A DNA stretch of 64,000 nucleotides from Rhizomys pruinosus (GCA_009823505.1 VZQC01011939.1:1366640-1430639), one strand, 5' to 3'; positions 20,506 to 32,858 are shown, numbered from the stretch's first letter. Notes: generated by a model from the letters alone, not told the origin. Translations and numbers: made by a program.

Positions 20506-21285
20506 ATTCTTGTCTTCTTGAAGGAAAGAACTCTTTGGCATGACACAGACCATTTGAGCAGAAGTTAATTTAGCAAAGCTAAACAAACCGAAAAACTCCA
20601 AAGAGGGATTGAGTGAGCTGTGCTAAGGTGGGGAGCCCATTAGAGGACTCTGCACTGTGCGTTGTATAGTCTTATGAATATTTATAAGGTGCCATATTCA
20701 TGGGGTAAGGTGACACTTTTTCCCCTCCTGAATCATGGTGTACTGGGTCTCTCTCTTAGGGTATTTCTTCTCATATTCTCTAGAAAATCTCATGGGGGGG
20801 TCAAAATCACAATTCAAATTATGATATAATAAACGCGGGTCTTTAGCACACACGTATGATAACTGGGAAAGGCTCTGTGACTTTCCCAGTCATCAGGAGT
20901 CAGCAGGGCCCAGCTGCAGTCCTCCTGCACTTGCTCTCTTCTTCCCCCCCCCCCCCCCAGCCAGTACTAGAACTTGCCCCTGGAGCTGGGGAGCCTCACA
21001 TACACCTCTCTGAGCCCCCATATTTCATCTGCTGTATTTCTGGAGTGAGTGAAGATTGGACTGTGATGTTAGCCATTTCCATGGCAGCAGATGCCGGGAG
21101 ACCAGGGAGGCATGTGAGAGTGCTCTCATCACCACGTGAGGCTTCTTAAGCCACTGCATCTTTCCAGTGCTGACCAAATGGCCTGGGAGGATGTAGAAGT
21201 GTCCGAAATTAAATAGTACAGGGTTACAAACACCCTGCTGGGCAGGCAGCCATCCCTGTCAACTCTCCAGTCTTTGTTCTTTATA
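20506..21285. other. No gene recognised
   Basis: A run of 15 C residues lies at 20945-20959. No exon is supportable. Confidence 0.4.
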
Positions 21286-21509
21286 GAAGATTTTATTTAT
21301 TATATTTTTTATTTTATGTATATGAGCATATTGCCTGCATGTGTGTAAGTGCACCCATGTCACGCAATGCCTGTGGAAGTCAAAGGAGGATTTTGATTCC
21401 CTGGAACTGGAGTTCTAGATGGTTGTTAGCCACCCTGTGGGTGCTAGGAACCAAACCTGGATCCTGGGTAAGAGCAGTCAGTGCTCTTTAAGCCATTTCT
21501 CTAGTCCCA
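21286..21509 (-). mobile_element. B2 SINE, antisense
   Basis: T-rich tail, gtgcacccatgtcacgcaatgc, ccctggaactggagttc and cactctttaag-type head remnants are in B2 order. Confidence 0.85.
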
Positions 21510-22136
21510 ATCTTTGTTCTTATTTACTTATTTATTATATATTTACTTATTTATTGTTATACTATTATTCAACTTACAATTTAACAGGGTTACAATAGTT
21601 CTCTTCCTTATACATAATTTTAAGGACTTTTCTATTTACTTACTTTGGGGGGGGGCTCACGTGCTTCAGGGCACATGAGGCAGTCAGGAGACGACTTGCC
21701 AGAATCAGCTCCCTCCTTCCCCCACGGGGGTCATGGATACTGAACTCAGGTTGTAAGCAAGCACCTTGTCCAACGGGCTGTCTGGCCCACTCCATGGTGG
21801 CTTTTCAAGGCAAAGTGCTGGCCTTATCTCATGGGCAGAAGCCACTCGGTGTAACAGAGCACTCAAGGGCTCAGTTCTGAGTGCAGAAGGTACAGGCCTG
21901 GGCCTAGAGGAAGAGATTGAAGGAGGGCAAGGGAGCACTCATACACTGATCCCAGGCCTCTCTGATTTGTGTTATACACAAGGTTGGCTAATTAATTGCA
22001 TCCCTGTAACTTTGGGGGCCTTAACACAAGCTCACATACAAGCATACCCTTAAGCAAATGAGCGTGACCTTGGGTCGTCCTTGTATTGTGCCACCAGGAC
22101 CCAAGTCATGAAACGAAATTCTGTCACCATCCAGAA
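21510..22136. other. AT-rich then unique sequence, no gene recognised
   Basis: An attta-rich segment at 21520-21580 is followed by a G-run (21645-21653) and sequence without recognisable features. Confidence 0.4.
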
Positions 22137-22262
22137 GACAGGTGCGGCAGCTCATGTCTGTAATCCCAGCACTTGAGAGGCCAAGGCAGGATAATATCTG
22201 TGAGTTTGAGACTATCCTGGGCTACACAGAACCAGAATGGAAACCAACATGGAGAGACCTGA
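22137..22262 (+). mobile_element. Old B1 SINE
   Basis: tctgtaatcccagcacttgagagg, aggcagg and ctgggctacacagaacc retain the B1 order. Confidence 0.7.
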
Positions 22263-23116
22263 GCCAGGCTTGGAGCTGGTGCCCACTTTGTACCATGCCA
22301 CATGGAATCAAGGTTTCATCTCCGCTACCCAAACAAGTGTTTGAGTTGACTCTCTGACGTTGGGCCTTACAGGCACTCTGAGGCTTGGTCTCCTGGTGTG
22401 CCAAAAACAATGGTCCTGGAGTGGATCCACTGGGCTACATGAGGGTTTTCAGAGAAAGTGTGTGCAGAGGGGCCGACCACAGAGCCAAGGCTGGGGACAT
22501 GTCACCAAGACTGCTGGAGCAAACTGGAGCTACAGAATCCAGAGATAGAAGGCTGGAGGGGCACCAGGGCTGCCAGGAAGCCACCAAAGCAGCCTCTGGC
22601 AGGGATCGAGTCTGCACCTGTCCACACAGGTGACCAGCATGCAGCTCTACGGCTTTAGGGGATGACATGTTCAGGCTAAGGGGACTTCCAGTAACATGAG
22701 CTCCAGGCTCTGCATGACATCCAGGAATTCCTCCAAACTCGGGAACTCCTAGCATTCCTAACAGTGAACACACATAAGACCTGCTGTAAAGGAAGTTTCT
22801 GGAACCAGAGAACAGTGCCAACTCCCTGTGCTGGGTGCTGAGGTCCCTGAACCACAGCTGGGGACCCCAGCAAAGCACTGCTTCCTGCTCTAGGGCCTGG
22901 GCCTTTTTTGGAGCCCAGGGGTAGATCCACTCTGGCTGAGACAGGTGCTCAGGTGGGGACCCCTCCCACCCAAATTCTGCCTGAGGCCTGGGCTGGTGGA
23001 TTTGACAATTTGCTGATGGAAGAAAGTAGGAGATGCTACCCCTGGGGAGGTATCAGGTCACCTGGGATCACCCTAGGAACTGCGATGGTGAAGTTCCATT
23101 GTCAAGTGGATTAGTA
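22263..23116. other. Non-repetitive region, no gene recognised
   Basis: There is no known repeat. Short frames on both strands match no family I know. Confidence 0.4.
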
Positions 23117-23255
23117 AAGAACACCTGGGGGCAGATAAGAGCAAAGGACCTGGGTTAAGTTCCAAACACCCAGGTCTGGTGGCTCACAACCACCTGCAAC
23201 TCCACCTCCAGGAGATCCAATGCCTTTGGTCTCACATACACATATCCACATGCAG

Positions 23256-23296
<41 letters not shown>

Positions 23297-23325
23297 CACA
23301 CCACATAGTTACAAATAAATCACAA
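23117..23325 (+). mobile_element. B3-type SINE with (CA)n tail
   Basis: ggacctgggttaagttcc and ggtggctcacaaccacctgcaac are followed by two CA runs (23256-23302) and cacaaataaatc. Confidence 0.7.
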
Positions 23326-24631
23326 ATGGGACAGCCAATAACTATGACAGCTCTACCTGGATGTGTGTTGTTGTTTTATTTTTGATTCTGTAACAAAAGC
23401 CTGGATAACTTCGGAGGCTGTGTGGGCAGGTCTTTCGGTTGCCACATGTGTTCATAAAAATAGCAAATTGGGAGAAAGAGCAGCTCAGAACAGCAAAGAG
23501 CCACTAAAGTCAGCTCCTGAGTGCAGACCTTCATGCCAAGCCACAGGACTGTAGCCGTGGCTCCTCCCTGAGCCCAAGGCTCCCCCCTCACGTGTGCTGG
23601 AGCATGCTGAGATCGGGACTGGAATATTTCCATACTGGGAGCTCGAACTTGCTTCACAAGAGTTCATTTCAGCAGTTTGACTATCTTATTTTGAATGTGG
23701 ACTCGCAGAGTCTTGGATCAATTATCCACTTGCTCTGAGGCTCCAGCAAAGCCCATCCTCATGGGAGCATTGCTGATACTGCCTGGGACACCTGGGGGAC
23801 CCAGCTAGATCACAGTGGCTGGACAGCGAGGCAGCTGTGACAGCCAGGAATGAGGGGGAGGGGAGCTGCATAAATTCTACCCGGGCTAGCAAAGCAAGCC
23901 AGAGCTTGTTGCCTGCAGAAGGCCCTGCCCACTCGGTTCCACAACAGCAAGGAGCTGTTGGCCCTGCCTGGAAATAGTAGATACTTAAGAGAGTTCTCAT
24001 AGGCTTCTTCCAAGATAGACTGTTCCTAAACTGGTGCAGGAGGCCGTCTGGGCTGCCCAGAGAGGCCAGGCAGGTTACAAGGAGAGAGAGAGTCTTGCAC
24101 CCCAACTGGAAATCCACCTGCAGAAGAGGATGGTCTATAGAAGGAACTTGTGTCAGCTAGTGCAGACTGAGTTATGCTGCAGTGACAAGCATCCCCCAGT
24201 TCCAGTAATGGTTCACTTCTCACCTGATCTGTCACTGACCATATAGGTGTGGGTGATGAACCAGGATAGCTGTCTTCCATGAGCCTCCAGAACAGTTGAC
24301 ACAATCGCTCGCTGGTTCTTAAAACCCTCTCCTGGACCTGACGCTGTTCTTCCACCCAGGTCTCATTGGATGGGGAAAGTCACATGACTTGCCTAACCTC
24401 CAGTGAACAAGGAAGTGTGAGATTCCTTCCATGCTCAAGATGGGAAGGAGAACCAGACAGACTGAGCAGTGGCCTGGGGATGCTCATGATTAGGCCAGGT
24501 CCACTCAGACATACAGAACGACTTTCAGGAGGAATGTTCTGATGGCCACACCTTCAGACAGGTCATCCTGACAGGGGGTTTGCCCTTCTGAACAATGTAT
24601 GGTGCACTGGCCTCCTACATCAATAAGATGG
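23326..24631. other. Non-repetitive region, no gene recognised
   Basis: About 1.3 kb has no clear SINE. No splice-bounded reading frame can be supported. Confidence 0.4.
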
Positions 24632-24797
24632 AGTCTGGGCTGGCAAGAGGGCTCAGTGGATAAAGGTGCTTTCTGCCACCCTGACCCTGAATTCCATCCC
24701 TGGATCTACATAACAGAAGGTGAGAAAGAGCCAGTTCCCACAAGGCATCCTCCACATGTACTCTGTGACACATATCACCCCACACAAAAGAAATGAT
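24632..24797 (+). mobile_element. B3-type SINE
   Basis: gctggcaagagggctcagtgg, taaaggtgctttctgcc and gatccac-like middle words, then cacacaaaagaaatg, are typical of B3. Confidence 0.75.
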
Positions 24798-25029
24798 TGA
24801 AATGGTTGTTCTTAAAGGTGGGGACTATTAAACTCACCCCAACACTGTATGCATGGAGAAAGAACATCTTGGCCCAGTCCTGCCTGAAGCCCACCACAGC
24901 CGATATCAGAGGAGCAGTTGAATTTTTTAAGCTTCTGTCTTATCTTCTAAATAAGAGTCCTGGTGAGGAGTTCAGATAAGTCACTGTGAAAAAGTCATGG
25001 TTTTGTGTTTGGGATTAAAGAAAATGATG

Positions 25030-25240
25030 TGGAGTTGGAGAGATGGCCCAGCAGTTAAGAACACTGGCTCCTCTTGCAACAGACCCTGGTTCAAACCCCG
25101 GCACCCACATCTACTTCCTCACAGCTGCCTACAATCCCAACTCTGGGGAGTCTGACACCCTCTCCTGGCCTCCCCACCTACCACACTCATGTGTACATCT
25201 TTCTACACAGACACAGAAAACTTAAAAATAAATATATAAT
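25030..25240 (+). mobile_element. B2 SINE
   Basis: gttggagagatggcccagcag, ggttcaaaccccggcaccc and a tctggggagtctgacaccctctcc segment end in an aaaaataaata tail. Confidence 0.8.
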
Positions 25241-25254
25241 CTTTTCTTAACAAA

Positions 25255-25392
25255 AGAGAGAGAAGGCATGGTAGTACACAACTATAATCTGAGCACCAGA
25301 GAAGCAGAGGCTGGTGGAACTCTGTGAGTCGAGGCCAGCCTGTTCTACAGACTAGATTCAAGACCAGTCAGGGATACACAGCAAGGCCTATT
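25255..25392 (+). mobile_element. Old B1 SINE
   Basis: gcatggtagtacacaactataatc, gagaagcagaggctgg and cgaggccagcctgttctac are diverged B1 words. Confidence 0.75.
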
Positions 25393-26081
25393 AAGTGTAA
25401 AAAGGAATTGCTGGGTTTGTAAACCACCTGTCAGCGTCTTGCTCAGCAGATCCCACGTTACCCCCCCCTCCTGTGCTGCACTGGACTGCACTGGTGTTCA
25501 GCGGTGATCTGCCTCTACCCACTGCGCTTCCCTTCCACAGCTGTCGAGTATTCCCTGATGGAAATGGGGTTTCCCACAAGACGTTCTTCAGGTGCTGGAA
25601 CCTGATGGAACTCACCGTGAAGAGCTAGGCACAAGAGCCCAGCACCCTCACAACAATATGTGAGGAGGAAACTCATGCTGAGATTTGGGAGTGTAGGGTG
25701 TTCGTTCCCGTGGCAAAGCTGCCTGCTATGCTGGGCATGCAGGAAGGCTTTCCTGGGGTCACTGACTGCCCACTGCACTTCACCTTAACAGCAATGGGCA
25801 GCCTATGGAAGCACACAGCCGTGTTGGAGCGATGTATCCTGCAGAGGAGTGGGCTCAAAAACATGTTTTCTAATCTATATTTACCCATGATCACAGGCAG
25901 AAAGGTATATAAATAATACATGAAAACTCACCTGTGTGAGTGCATAAAAAGTTAAAAATACTTGCTCTAAGTATTGAGAATTGCCAGTGATTGTTCCTAT
26001 TAACAGGTGAACAAAAACACCCTTGGTATTGAGAATTAATTATAGCTTATTTTTCACAAATTACATTTTGCATTCTGGATT
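25393..26081. other. No gene recognised
   Basis: A short C-run occurs at 25460. The stretch otherwise shows no repeat or exon. Confidence 0.4.
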
Positions 26082-26255
26082 ATTTTTTGTTGTTGCTGTT
26101 TTGTTTTGTTTTTGTTTTTTTGAGACAGGGTCTCCCTGTAACCCCAGCTGAGCTATAATTCACTATGCAAACCAGGCTGGCCTTGAACTCACAGAGACCT
26201 GCCTGCCTCTGCCTCCAGAGTGCTGGGACTAATGGATTACACCACCAGACACTGG
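26082..26255 (-). mobile_element. B1 SINE, antisense
   Basis: A T/G-rich tail is followed by gagacagggtctccctgtaac, accaggctggccttgaactc and gtgctgggactaatgg. Confidence 0.88.
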
Positions 26256-26321
26256 CCTACATTTTATATTATTTTTTAAATGACAATAGCATTATACAGG
26301 TGGTTAAAAAATGTCCCAGTA

Positions 26322-26498
26322 GGGCCATACAGCTGGCTTTGTGGTTAAGAGCACTTACTGATCCTGCAGAGGACCAAGTTCAGTTCCCAGCACCCAAGTC
26401 AGATGGGTCACACCTGCCTGTAATTCCGGCTCTAGGAGACTCAAGATCTTCATTGGGCCTCAGATGGCAATGCATTCACAAGCACACACATGCAAATA
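26322..26498 (+). mobile_element. B2-related SINE, sense
   Basis: gttaagagcacttactgatcc, accaagttcagttcccagcaccc and a tail of cacacacatgcaa fit a tRNA-derived SINE. It abuts the next element tail to tail. Confidence 0.6.
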
Positions 26499-26708
26499 TG
26501 TAAATTTTTATGTATATGAGTGTTATGCCTGCATGTATGTAAGTGCACCTGTGTCGTGCAGTGTCCTTAGAGGACAGAAGAGGCCATCAGATCCTCTGGA
26601 ACTGGAGTTATGGATAGCTATTAACTGCTATGTGGGTGCTGGGATTCAAACCCAGGTCTTCTGCAAGAACAGCCAGTGCTCTAAACCGCTGAGCCAGCTC
26701 TTCAGCCT
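26499..26708 (-). mobile_element. B2 SINE, antisense
   Basis: gtgcacctgtgtcgtgcag, ctctggaactggagttatgg, atgtgggtgctgggattc and cgctgagccagctcttcagcc read as reverse B2. Confidence 0.85.
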
Positions 26709-26731
26709 GGCATATAAATAATTTTAAAAAT

Positions 26732-26868
26732 GTTTGGGGTTTTTATAAGGTCTCCCAACTGGCCTGGAACTTGATATATAGACCAGGGTGGTCTCCATCT
26801 TACAGAGAGCTACATGCCTTTGCCTTCTGACTGCCAGGATTAAAGGTGTGTGTTACCATGTCCAGCTC
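26732..26868 (-). mobile_element. Old B1 SINE, antisense
   Basis: ataaggtctcccaactggcc, agaccagggtggtctcc and aggattaaaggtgtgtgttacc mark a diverged reverse B1. Confidence 0.75.
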
Positions 26869-26908
26869 CCCAAAATAATGACTCTTTAAAATGAAATAAT
26901 CTCTTGGG

Positions 26909-27140
26909 CTGGAGAGATGGCCTAGCAGTTAAGAGTGCCAATTGCTCTTGCAGAGGACCTGGGTTCGATCCCCAGCACCCACATAGTGGCTGAGAACCAT
27001 CTGAAACTCCATTCCAGGAGAACTCCAGTTCCAGGGGAATCCAACATCCTCTTCTGACCTCTGAGGCATTGCACGACACGGGTGCACAAACTTACATGCA
27101 GACAGTACATTCATACACAAAAATAAATAATTAACTAATT
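26909..27140 (+). mobile_element. B2 SINE, young subfamily with internal duplication
   Basis: ggctggagagatggcctagc and gggttcgatccccagc are intact. The duplicated segment is at about 27005-27038. The word that is gccctcttctgg in older copies reads catcctcttctgac here. Confidence 0.9.
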
Positions 27141-27228
27141 AATTTATTTATTTAAAAAATAATTAATAAATGAAATAATCTCTTTTTAAAAGGTCCAAAC
27201 ACTATGAAACAGATTGTCAGCAAAAGTA

Positions 27229-27335
27229 TCTTTCTAGCCTTCTGACCCTTCATGTATTAGAGCCAAGGGTCTTTCTAGCCTTCTGTATTAGAGCCAAGGG
27301 TCTTTCTAGCCTTCTGTATTAGAGCCAAGGGTCTT
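27229..27335 (+). repeat. Three-copy tandem repeat, ~32-bp unit
   Basis: The words tctttctagccttctg and tattagagccaaggg recur three times. The first unit has an extra 9-10 bases between them. Confidence 0.9.
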
Positions 27336-27956
27336 GTTCTTATTCTAGAATTCTCTCCTGCATTTTCCAAGTGACTCCCTCCCCCCACCCCCACCAGTCA
27401 CCAATAGGTAGAAAATTTAAAGTTTAACTAACCTCTGAGTAATATGACATTAGAGTTTCCATGAATATTCCACCTCAGACTAATTCTCAATGTATTATAT
27501 GAACCTAATCGGTTTCTTATTAAAGTGATGGATTAAAATTTAATCCTCACACTTCTAGAAATATGAAAAACAAAGTCTTTGTAACTTGATTTGTTAACCT
27601 GCTCTAAAGGTTTAGATTTGGCTTTGAGAAAGAAATCTTACTGAATACAAGAATCCTGGGTTATGCATTACATCACCAGACCAGTTTATTAAGGGTCTCA
27701 AAGAAAAGAATAAAATGTAACAAAAAACCCATGTCTGATCCCCTCCCTGCACTCCCAAGCTAGCCAGTGGACTCAGTTTCTCATTTAGTGGAGTGGGCAG
27801 TTGTGGTCTGAGGCCATGTGAATGAAGGACACAATGTTCAAGTCCTTATGTTGGGTTTTGGGGGGGTGTCACTTTGGGTCACAGCTAGAATCCAAATGTT
27901 CCACATAGGAGTATTGGAGGGGGAGTTGGAACTAAAGCCACCAGATTATGAAAGCC
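27336..27956. other. AT-rich unique sequence, no gene recognised
   Basis: No SINE or exon is visible. The sequence is A+T rich up to about 27720. Confidence 0.4.
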
Positions 27957-28255
27957 ATGTGCACTAGGGAGATGGCCTTGTCAGTGAAGTGTTTGCCCGG
28001 AGGGCATGAGGACTCAAGTCCAGTGCCCAGCACCCACAGGCAAAAGCTGGGCGCCATGACGTGCCTGTAGCCCAGTCTGCGGAGGATTCATCGGCCAGCT
28101 GGCCAGCCTAATCAGTGAATTCAGGGCCAATGGAAGGCCTCATCTCAAAGAACAAGACACCATGTCTGGGGAAGGACCCTGGAGGTTGAGCTCTGGTCTT
28201 GTCTCTCAAGCGCACATATATACATGTATGCATGTGCAAGACTGTGCACATACAC
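27957..28255 (+). mobile_element. B4-like composite SINE
   Basis: A tRNA-like head (agggagatggccttgtcagtg), a B box (actcaagtccagtgccc), a 7SL-like middle and a CA/TA-rich tail suggest the B4 class. Confidence 0.5.
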
Positions 28256-28479
28256 GGAAACAGCACATGGACACTGGCATGTGGGGTCATGTACAATGGA
28301 GAGGACTTTTTCTCTAGGGGTGTCACTCCTGGTTGGAGATAGCGAAAGCTGCACAGACGGTCAGTGAGGGCAAGGGTCTGTGACGTGGAGGGAGGTGCAC
28401 CAGGGACAGGCAGAGCCGGTCAGTGAGGGTGGAGGGTCTGGGATGTGGAGGAAGGAAGGTGTACAGAAACCAGGGTCTA

Positions 28480-28574
28480 AGCCATTCCTCCCCTCCCTTT
28501 CCCTCCCTTCCCTTCTCTTCCTCCCTCTTTTCTTTTTCCTTTTCTCTGCCCTTCCTTCTTCCCTTCCCCTCCAG

Positions 28575-28620
<46 letters not shown>

Positions 28621-28680
28621 TCTTTCCTCTTTTTGTTCCCCCTCTCGTCCCCTTCCTTCCCTTTCCCCTTTTGTTTTGTT
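28480..28680 (+). repeat. Pyrimidine-rich tract with (CT)n
   Basis: About 200 bp is nearly all C and T with a perfect CT run at about 28576-28614. The arginine/glutamate-rich and serine/leucine-rich frames over it are low-complexity artefacts. Confidence 0.9.
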
Positions 28681-28829
28681 GGGTTTTGTTTTGCAGTCCT
28701 AGGAACTGAATCTGGAGCCTTCACAAACTCCATTGCCAGGCCTTAACCACATACACGTGCCCACACCTCTCTCTCTCAAGCTGCTCTGGGGACAGAGCTC
28801 ACGGCACACGAACGTCTGAGGATAAACAA

Positions 28830-28972
28830 CATCCAGACAACAGGGTCTCAGCGCACTGCCCAGGCTGGTCTCGAACGCACTTTGTAGTCCAGGCAGGCCT
28901 TGAATCTGTGACCCTCTGCCTCAGTCTCTGTGGTAGCTGGGGTGACAGCCTGCACTACTGGGCCCAGCTTTG
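28830..28972 (-). mobile_element. Old B1-like SINE, antisense
   Basis: acagggtctcagcgcactgcc, aggctggtctcgaacgcac and gtagctggggtgacagcc resemble reverse 7SL-derived SINE. Confidence 0.55.
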
Positions 28973-29272
28973 AGCATAGCAGTCTCTTGAACAGGTCAAC
29001 CATGCTTCACAGACCTTAAACACTGGGTGCTGATCAAGAGAAACACGGCACATCCCACAGAAAGACGGAGGCAGGAATATTTAGAACAAGTTTTCTTGTT
29101 ATTGCTCCAAACGAGAAACAACCCAAGAGGCCTCTGACAGCTTATCAGAGAAACAGACTGCTGTCTGTCCAATCCGGGTCACCCAAGACCACACTGAGAG
29201 TCATGGGAGTCAGTCCCGATATTCCGTGGTGTATCACTCCACACTTAATATTGAGATTCGAGATACTGTGAC
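28973..29272. other. No gene or repeat recognised
   Basis: Three hundred bases of unique-looking sequence hold nothing I can name. Confidence 0.4.
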
Positions 29273-29436
29273 TGTAGCCGGGCGTGGTGGCCCACACCTT
29301 TAATCCCAGCCCTTGGTAGGCAGAGGCAGGCAGATCTTTGTGAGTTCAAGGCCAGCCTGGTCTACAGAGCGAGTTCCAGGAAAGCTGGGGCTACAGGAAG
29401 ACCCTGTCCCAAAAAGACAAAAAAAAAAAAAAAGAA
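29273..29436 (+). mobile_element. B1 SINE, young
   Basis: gtagccgggcgtggtggccc, aatcccagcccttgg, ggccagcctggtctacagagcg and a 15-base A-tail are intact. Confidence 0.93.
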
Positions 29437-29779
29437 AGAAAATGTGAGCAGACTCCATGGAGCCTAGAAACTGTTTTTGGGAAGATGGAACTAGGGGGAG
29501 AGGTGGGTGATGGGGTCATGGATGTGTCCCAAGAACACGCTACTGCTCTGGTCTAGGCGTTGCTTGCATCCAGAGGTTCCTGTGCCACAAGCTCTGTCCC
29601 CAGTGACAGAGCCGTGGAGACATGAAAACTCGTGGAGGTGATGAGGTCGCTGTGACGTTGCCCTCAGGAGGGAGTATTGCTGGTCCAGTAGGTTCTCAGG
29701 GGAGAGGCGGCTACAGAGCGGGGCCTTCCCACATGCTTGCCCCTTTGGCCTTTCCAGTTCTGTCTTTTTGTTATAATTT

Positions 29780-29814
<35 letters not shown>

Positions 29815-30080
29815 TGTACATGTGTGTGAAGCCCAGGTGACATTGCTCCTGTGGAAGGCCATCTACCTGCTCTAAAACAGCATCTCCCGTTAGCCTGAGG
29901 CTCACCAACTACGAAAGGCGCCCTGGCCAGTGACCCCTAGGGACCCGCCTGTCTCTGTCTCTCTAGCACTGGATACAGGCCACCATACCTGCCTTTTTAC
30001 ATGTGTGCTGAGCATTGAACTCAGATCCTCACACATGTACAGCAGACTTCCTTTCCTGTTGAGTCATCTCCCCAGGCCTA
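29780..30080 (-). mobile_element. B4/B3-type SINE, antisense, with (GT)n
   Basis: A GT run (29782-29812) leads into diverged SINE sequence ending ttgaactcagatcctcacac and tgagtcatctccccagg, the reverse of a tRNA-type head. Confidence 0.5.
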
Positions 30081-30162
30081 ACTCTCTGTTACATTCTGAC
30101 ACAGCGAAGGGGGCCTCACAAAGACCAAACAGATGGAGCACTCTTGGACTTCCAGTCTGTGA

Positions 30163-30290
30163 GTTCCTCAAGCCTGTAATCCCAGTGGTTGGGAAACCGC
30201 AGGAGGAGGATTGCTCGCAACATAGTGTGTTCCAGGCCAGGCTGGGCTACAAATGAAGACCCTGCTTCCAAAAGAAAACAGAGAAGAAAA
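30163..30290 (+). mobile_element. Old B1-like SINE
   Basis: aagcctgtaatcccagtggttgg, aggaggattgctcg and aggccaggctgggctac are diverged B1 words. Confidence 0.6.
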
Positions 30291-30307
30291 AAAGAAAGAA
30301 ACTTGTG

Positions 30308-30460
30308 ACCTAGACCAGGTGTGGTGGCATACGCCTTTAGTCCCAGCACTCAGGAGGCAGAGGCAGGAGGATCTCTATGAGATCAGAGCCAGCCTGGTCT
30401 ACATACAGAATTCCAGATCACCCAGAGCTGTGTAGTGAGACCCTGTCTCACGAACATTTA
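30308..30460 (+). mobile_element. B1 SINE
   Basis: accaggtgtggtggcatacgcc, cccagcactcaggaggc and gtgagaccctgtctc are in order. Confidence 0.85.
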
Positions 30461-31599
30461 AATCAATGTCTCCATCATCACTGTCATTTATTTCCCCAAG
30501 GTCTGGGTCTCTGGGATTCAGTCACAAAAACGCTCATGAAAACTGAAGCTGCTTCAAGTTCACCGAACAAAGCCCCTCTCCCCTGCTGCCCCGGGCACCG
30601 CTGTGCTCCGAAAAGCCTTTGGAGGATTATTGAGGTACTAAGGGCTACATTCCTACATTGTGAGGTACTCAGCCTCACATTACCCCCGCTGGGCCTCCCA
30701 CAACGATTCCTGCTCACCAGGTCAATCTCAGCAGCTGGGCCTGGAGCAGGAATCCCACCCTTCCTTTTCCACTCAGCTCCCTGTTCCCTGGACAGCCGGG
30801 CGGGAACAGGCACTTCTGCCTGACGCACATGGTTCAGACTCTACCTGCACCTGCAGGCCACAGTGGGCTGGGGTTGCTAAGGGCTGTCCTCCCGGGAACA
30901 GTGGGGTAGGACCCCCTAGGGAACGGAAGTCCCAAAGCCATTAGCCCCTTATTTGCTCTCGTTTCCTCCCCAAGAGACAGAAAGAAGGATGGCTTGAGAA
31001 CACTCCACTGGGCATGGTTTCCAGAGAATTCTGGGACCATGGGGTCCTCTGGGAACACGGGGCTGCTTGGGTGGATGAGGCAGACAGGCCTCACCTCTGA
31101 CCACACCCTGTACCTGATGGGGACCCTCCTCAGTCTGTAGATGATGGATTGGCCCTGCGCAGTTCATACGTGGCAGGCTTCCCAGCCTCACCCGGTCCTG
31201 GGGAGCTGCACCCACCCTGGAGGCCCTGCCGCTGCATGTGGTATTCACCCTGCTGAGAATACTGAACCTGGCCCTACAGTGTAGACTATAGCAGCAGAGC
31301 TGGGGGCGTCTACTGGGATTGGGCCATTCCTGCCCTCCACGCATACTACTCAATGGTTGGACGCTGGGTGACACCTTTCCTGGGGTTCCACCTGCCTCCC
31401 CCCTTCCAACTTAGCATTGACCTTTAGAGTGGACTTTGTTTAGCAGAAAGTGCCTCCCCCCATCAGACTCCAAGATGACCCAATAGGCCACATCATTTTT
31501 GGATTCCTCCACGCCATGTTGGGTGTCTAGCATGCCCCATTAGTGTTGAATACACACGAATATCCTAGATTAGACACAAGGGGCCATTTTTTTCTTTTG
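30461..31599. other. Non-repetitive region, no gene recognised
   Basis: About 1.1 kb lacks SINEs. G+C content is moderate and frames on both strands are short. Confidence 0.4.
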
Positions 31600-31745
31600 C
31601 TTCTTTATTTTTTGTTTGCTTTCCACGTGGGGGATTTTTTTTGGTTGTATTGTGTTGTGTTGGCTTTGAACTCATGACAGTCCTCCTGCCTCAGCCTCGT
31701 GAGTGCTGAGATTACAGGTGTGAGCCATCGTACCACATCCAGCAA
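31600..31745 (-). mobile_element. Old B1-like SINE, antisense
   Basis: A T/GT-rich leader, ttggctttgaactcatgac, cctcctgcctcagcctcgtg and gctgagattacaggtgtgagcc fit an old reverse 7SL SINE. Confidence 0.7.
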
Positions 31746-32369
31746 GAAGAGGCAGCAGGTGGAAGAGTCTGTCACTGGTAGGGGAGAGGACTTCCCAGAG
31801 TCTCCCCTGCCCCCAGCAGGGAAAGCTCGCCTGCAGAAGACAGGCCTGGAAGGCTGACCCTGAAGGTCTGGTGACAGGGCAGCCTCTGCTCAGAACAGAA
31901 CAGGACAGGCTGGTTCGGTGGGTTGTGGGGAAAGAAGGAGGAAGAGAAGTTCCGGTCCAGACTCTGCGTGTTTATCCAATAAACAAAAGAACAGAGGCAG
32001 GATTGTTCTGAGACGTGGAATTCAATGAGAAAGACCCCCCCTGGACCCGAGAGAGGTCTGCCCAGGAATGCAGGGAGCCTGGGAAACACCCGGGTGGGAA
32101 CCGGGCTGGAGCTTGTGAGAGCCAGCACAGTGCTCAGTCAAGGGCCTGCTGGAGATGTTTCTGTTCAAATCTGCAGTGTCACCATGTGGGGCTGGGAGTT
32201 TTATGTCCCCTGGATGGAGCCCTTGGTACCTGGGATGTGGTCAAACATCAATCCACATGGCCGGACAGGTGTTCTTGGATGACACCCATGTTGGGCCTCC
32301 AGACCAGCACAGAACACAGAACATCCTCCCCAGTGGAGGTGACCTCACACTGTCTGCCAAGATCTGACA
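31746..32369. other. No gene recognised
   Basis: Unique-looking sequence. No exon can be supported. Confidence 0.4.
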
Positions 32370-32640
32370 TGAACTGTCCCCAACAGGCTCCTGTGTTTGA
32401 ACACTTGGTCCCCAGCAGTGACATGGCTTTTGGAAGGTCATGAAATCTTTAGGATGAGGTGAGTCAGTGGAAGGTGGGCCCTGAGGTTGGTAGCCCCACC
32501 CTGCTTCCCATCTGTGGTCCTGGTCCACTGAGATGTGACAGTGAAGCCTCCCACTCCTAGCTGCCTTCTCCAAGGTAATAAATACCTGACTCTACCTCCT
32601 CAAACCCTGAGCCAAAATAAACTTCTCTTCCCTTAGGTTG
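32370..32640 (+). mobile_element. Rodent interspersed repeat (3'-end type with AATAAA)
   Basis: The end ctgagccaaaataaacttc...cccttaggttgcttctt is a common rodent repeat terminus, related to segments at 42430-42612, 52060-52300 and 56411-56600. I cannot name the exact family. Confidence 0.5.
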
Positions 32641-32852
32641 CTTCTTATTCATGATGCTCATGAGGATGAGGAAGGTGACTGCATTACCTGCACGGTTTCT
32701 GGAGCTGAGGTGAACCAGCCCTGTGGGTCACAATCCTGCCAGGAGTGCAGCATTTCATGGGTCCGTGGCCAGACACGGACCAAGGAGACGTCCTTAGAAT
32801 GTCATGATAGTGCTGTGTTCAGATGCACTGAATGTATATATGATTGGCTTTT

Positions 32853-32858
<6 letters not shown>

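Noticed and set aside
26909..26990. tRNA genes suggested by A/B-box sequences in B2 heads
   Set aside because: These are SINE promoters. The downstream sequence continues as B2 and ends in A-rich tails, not as a tRNA.
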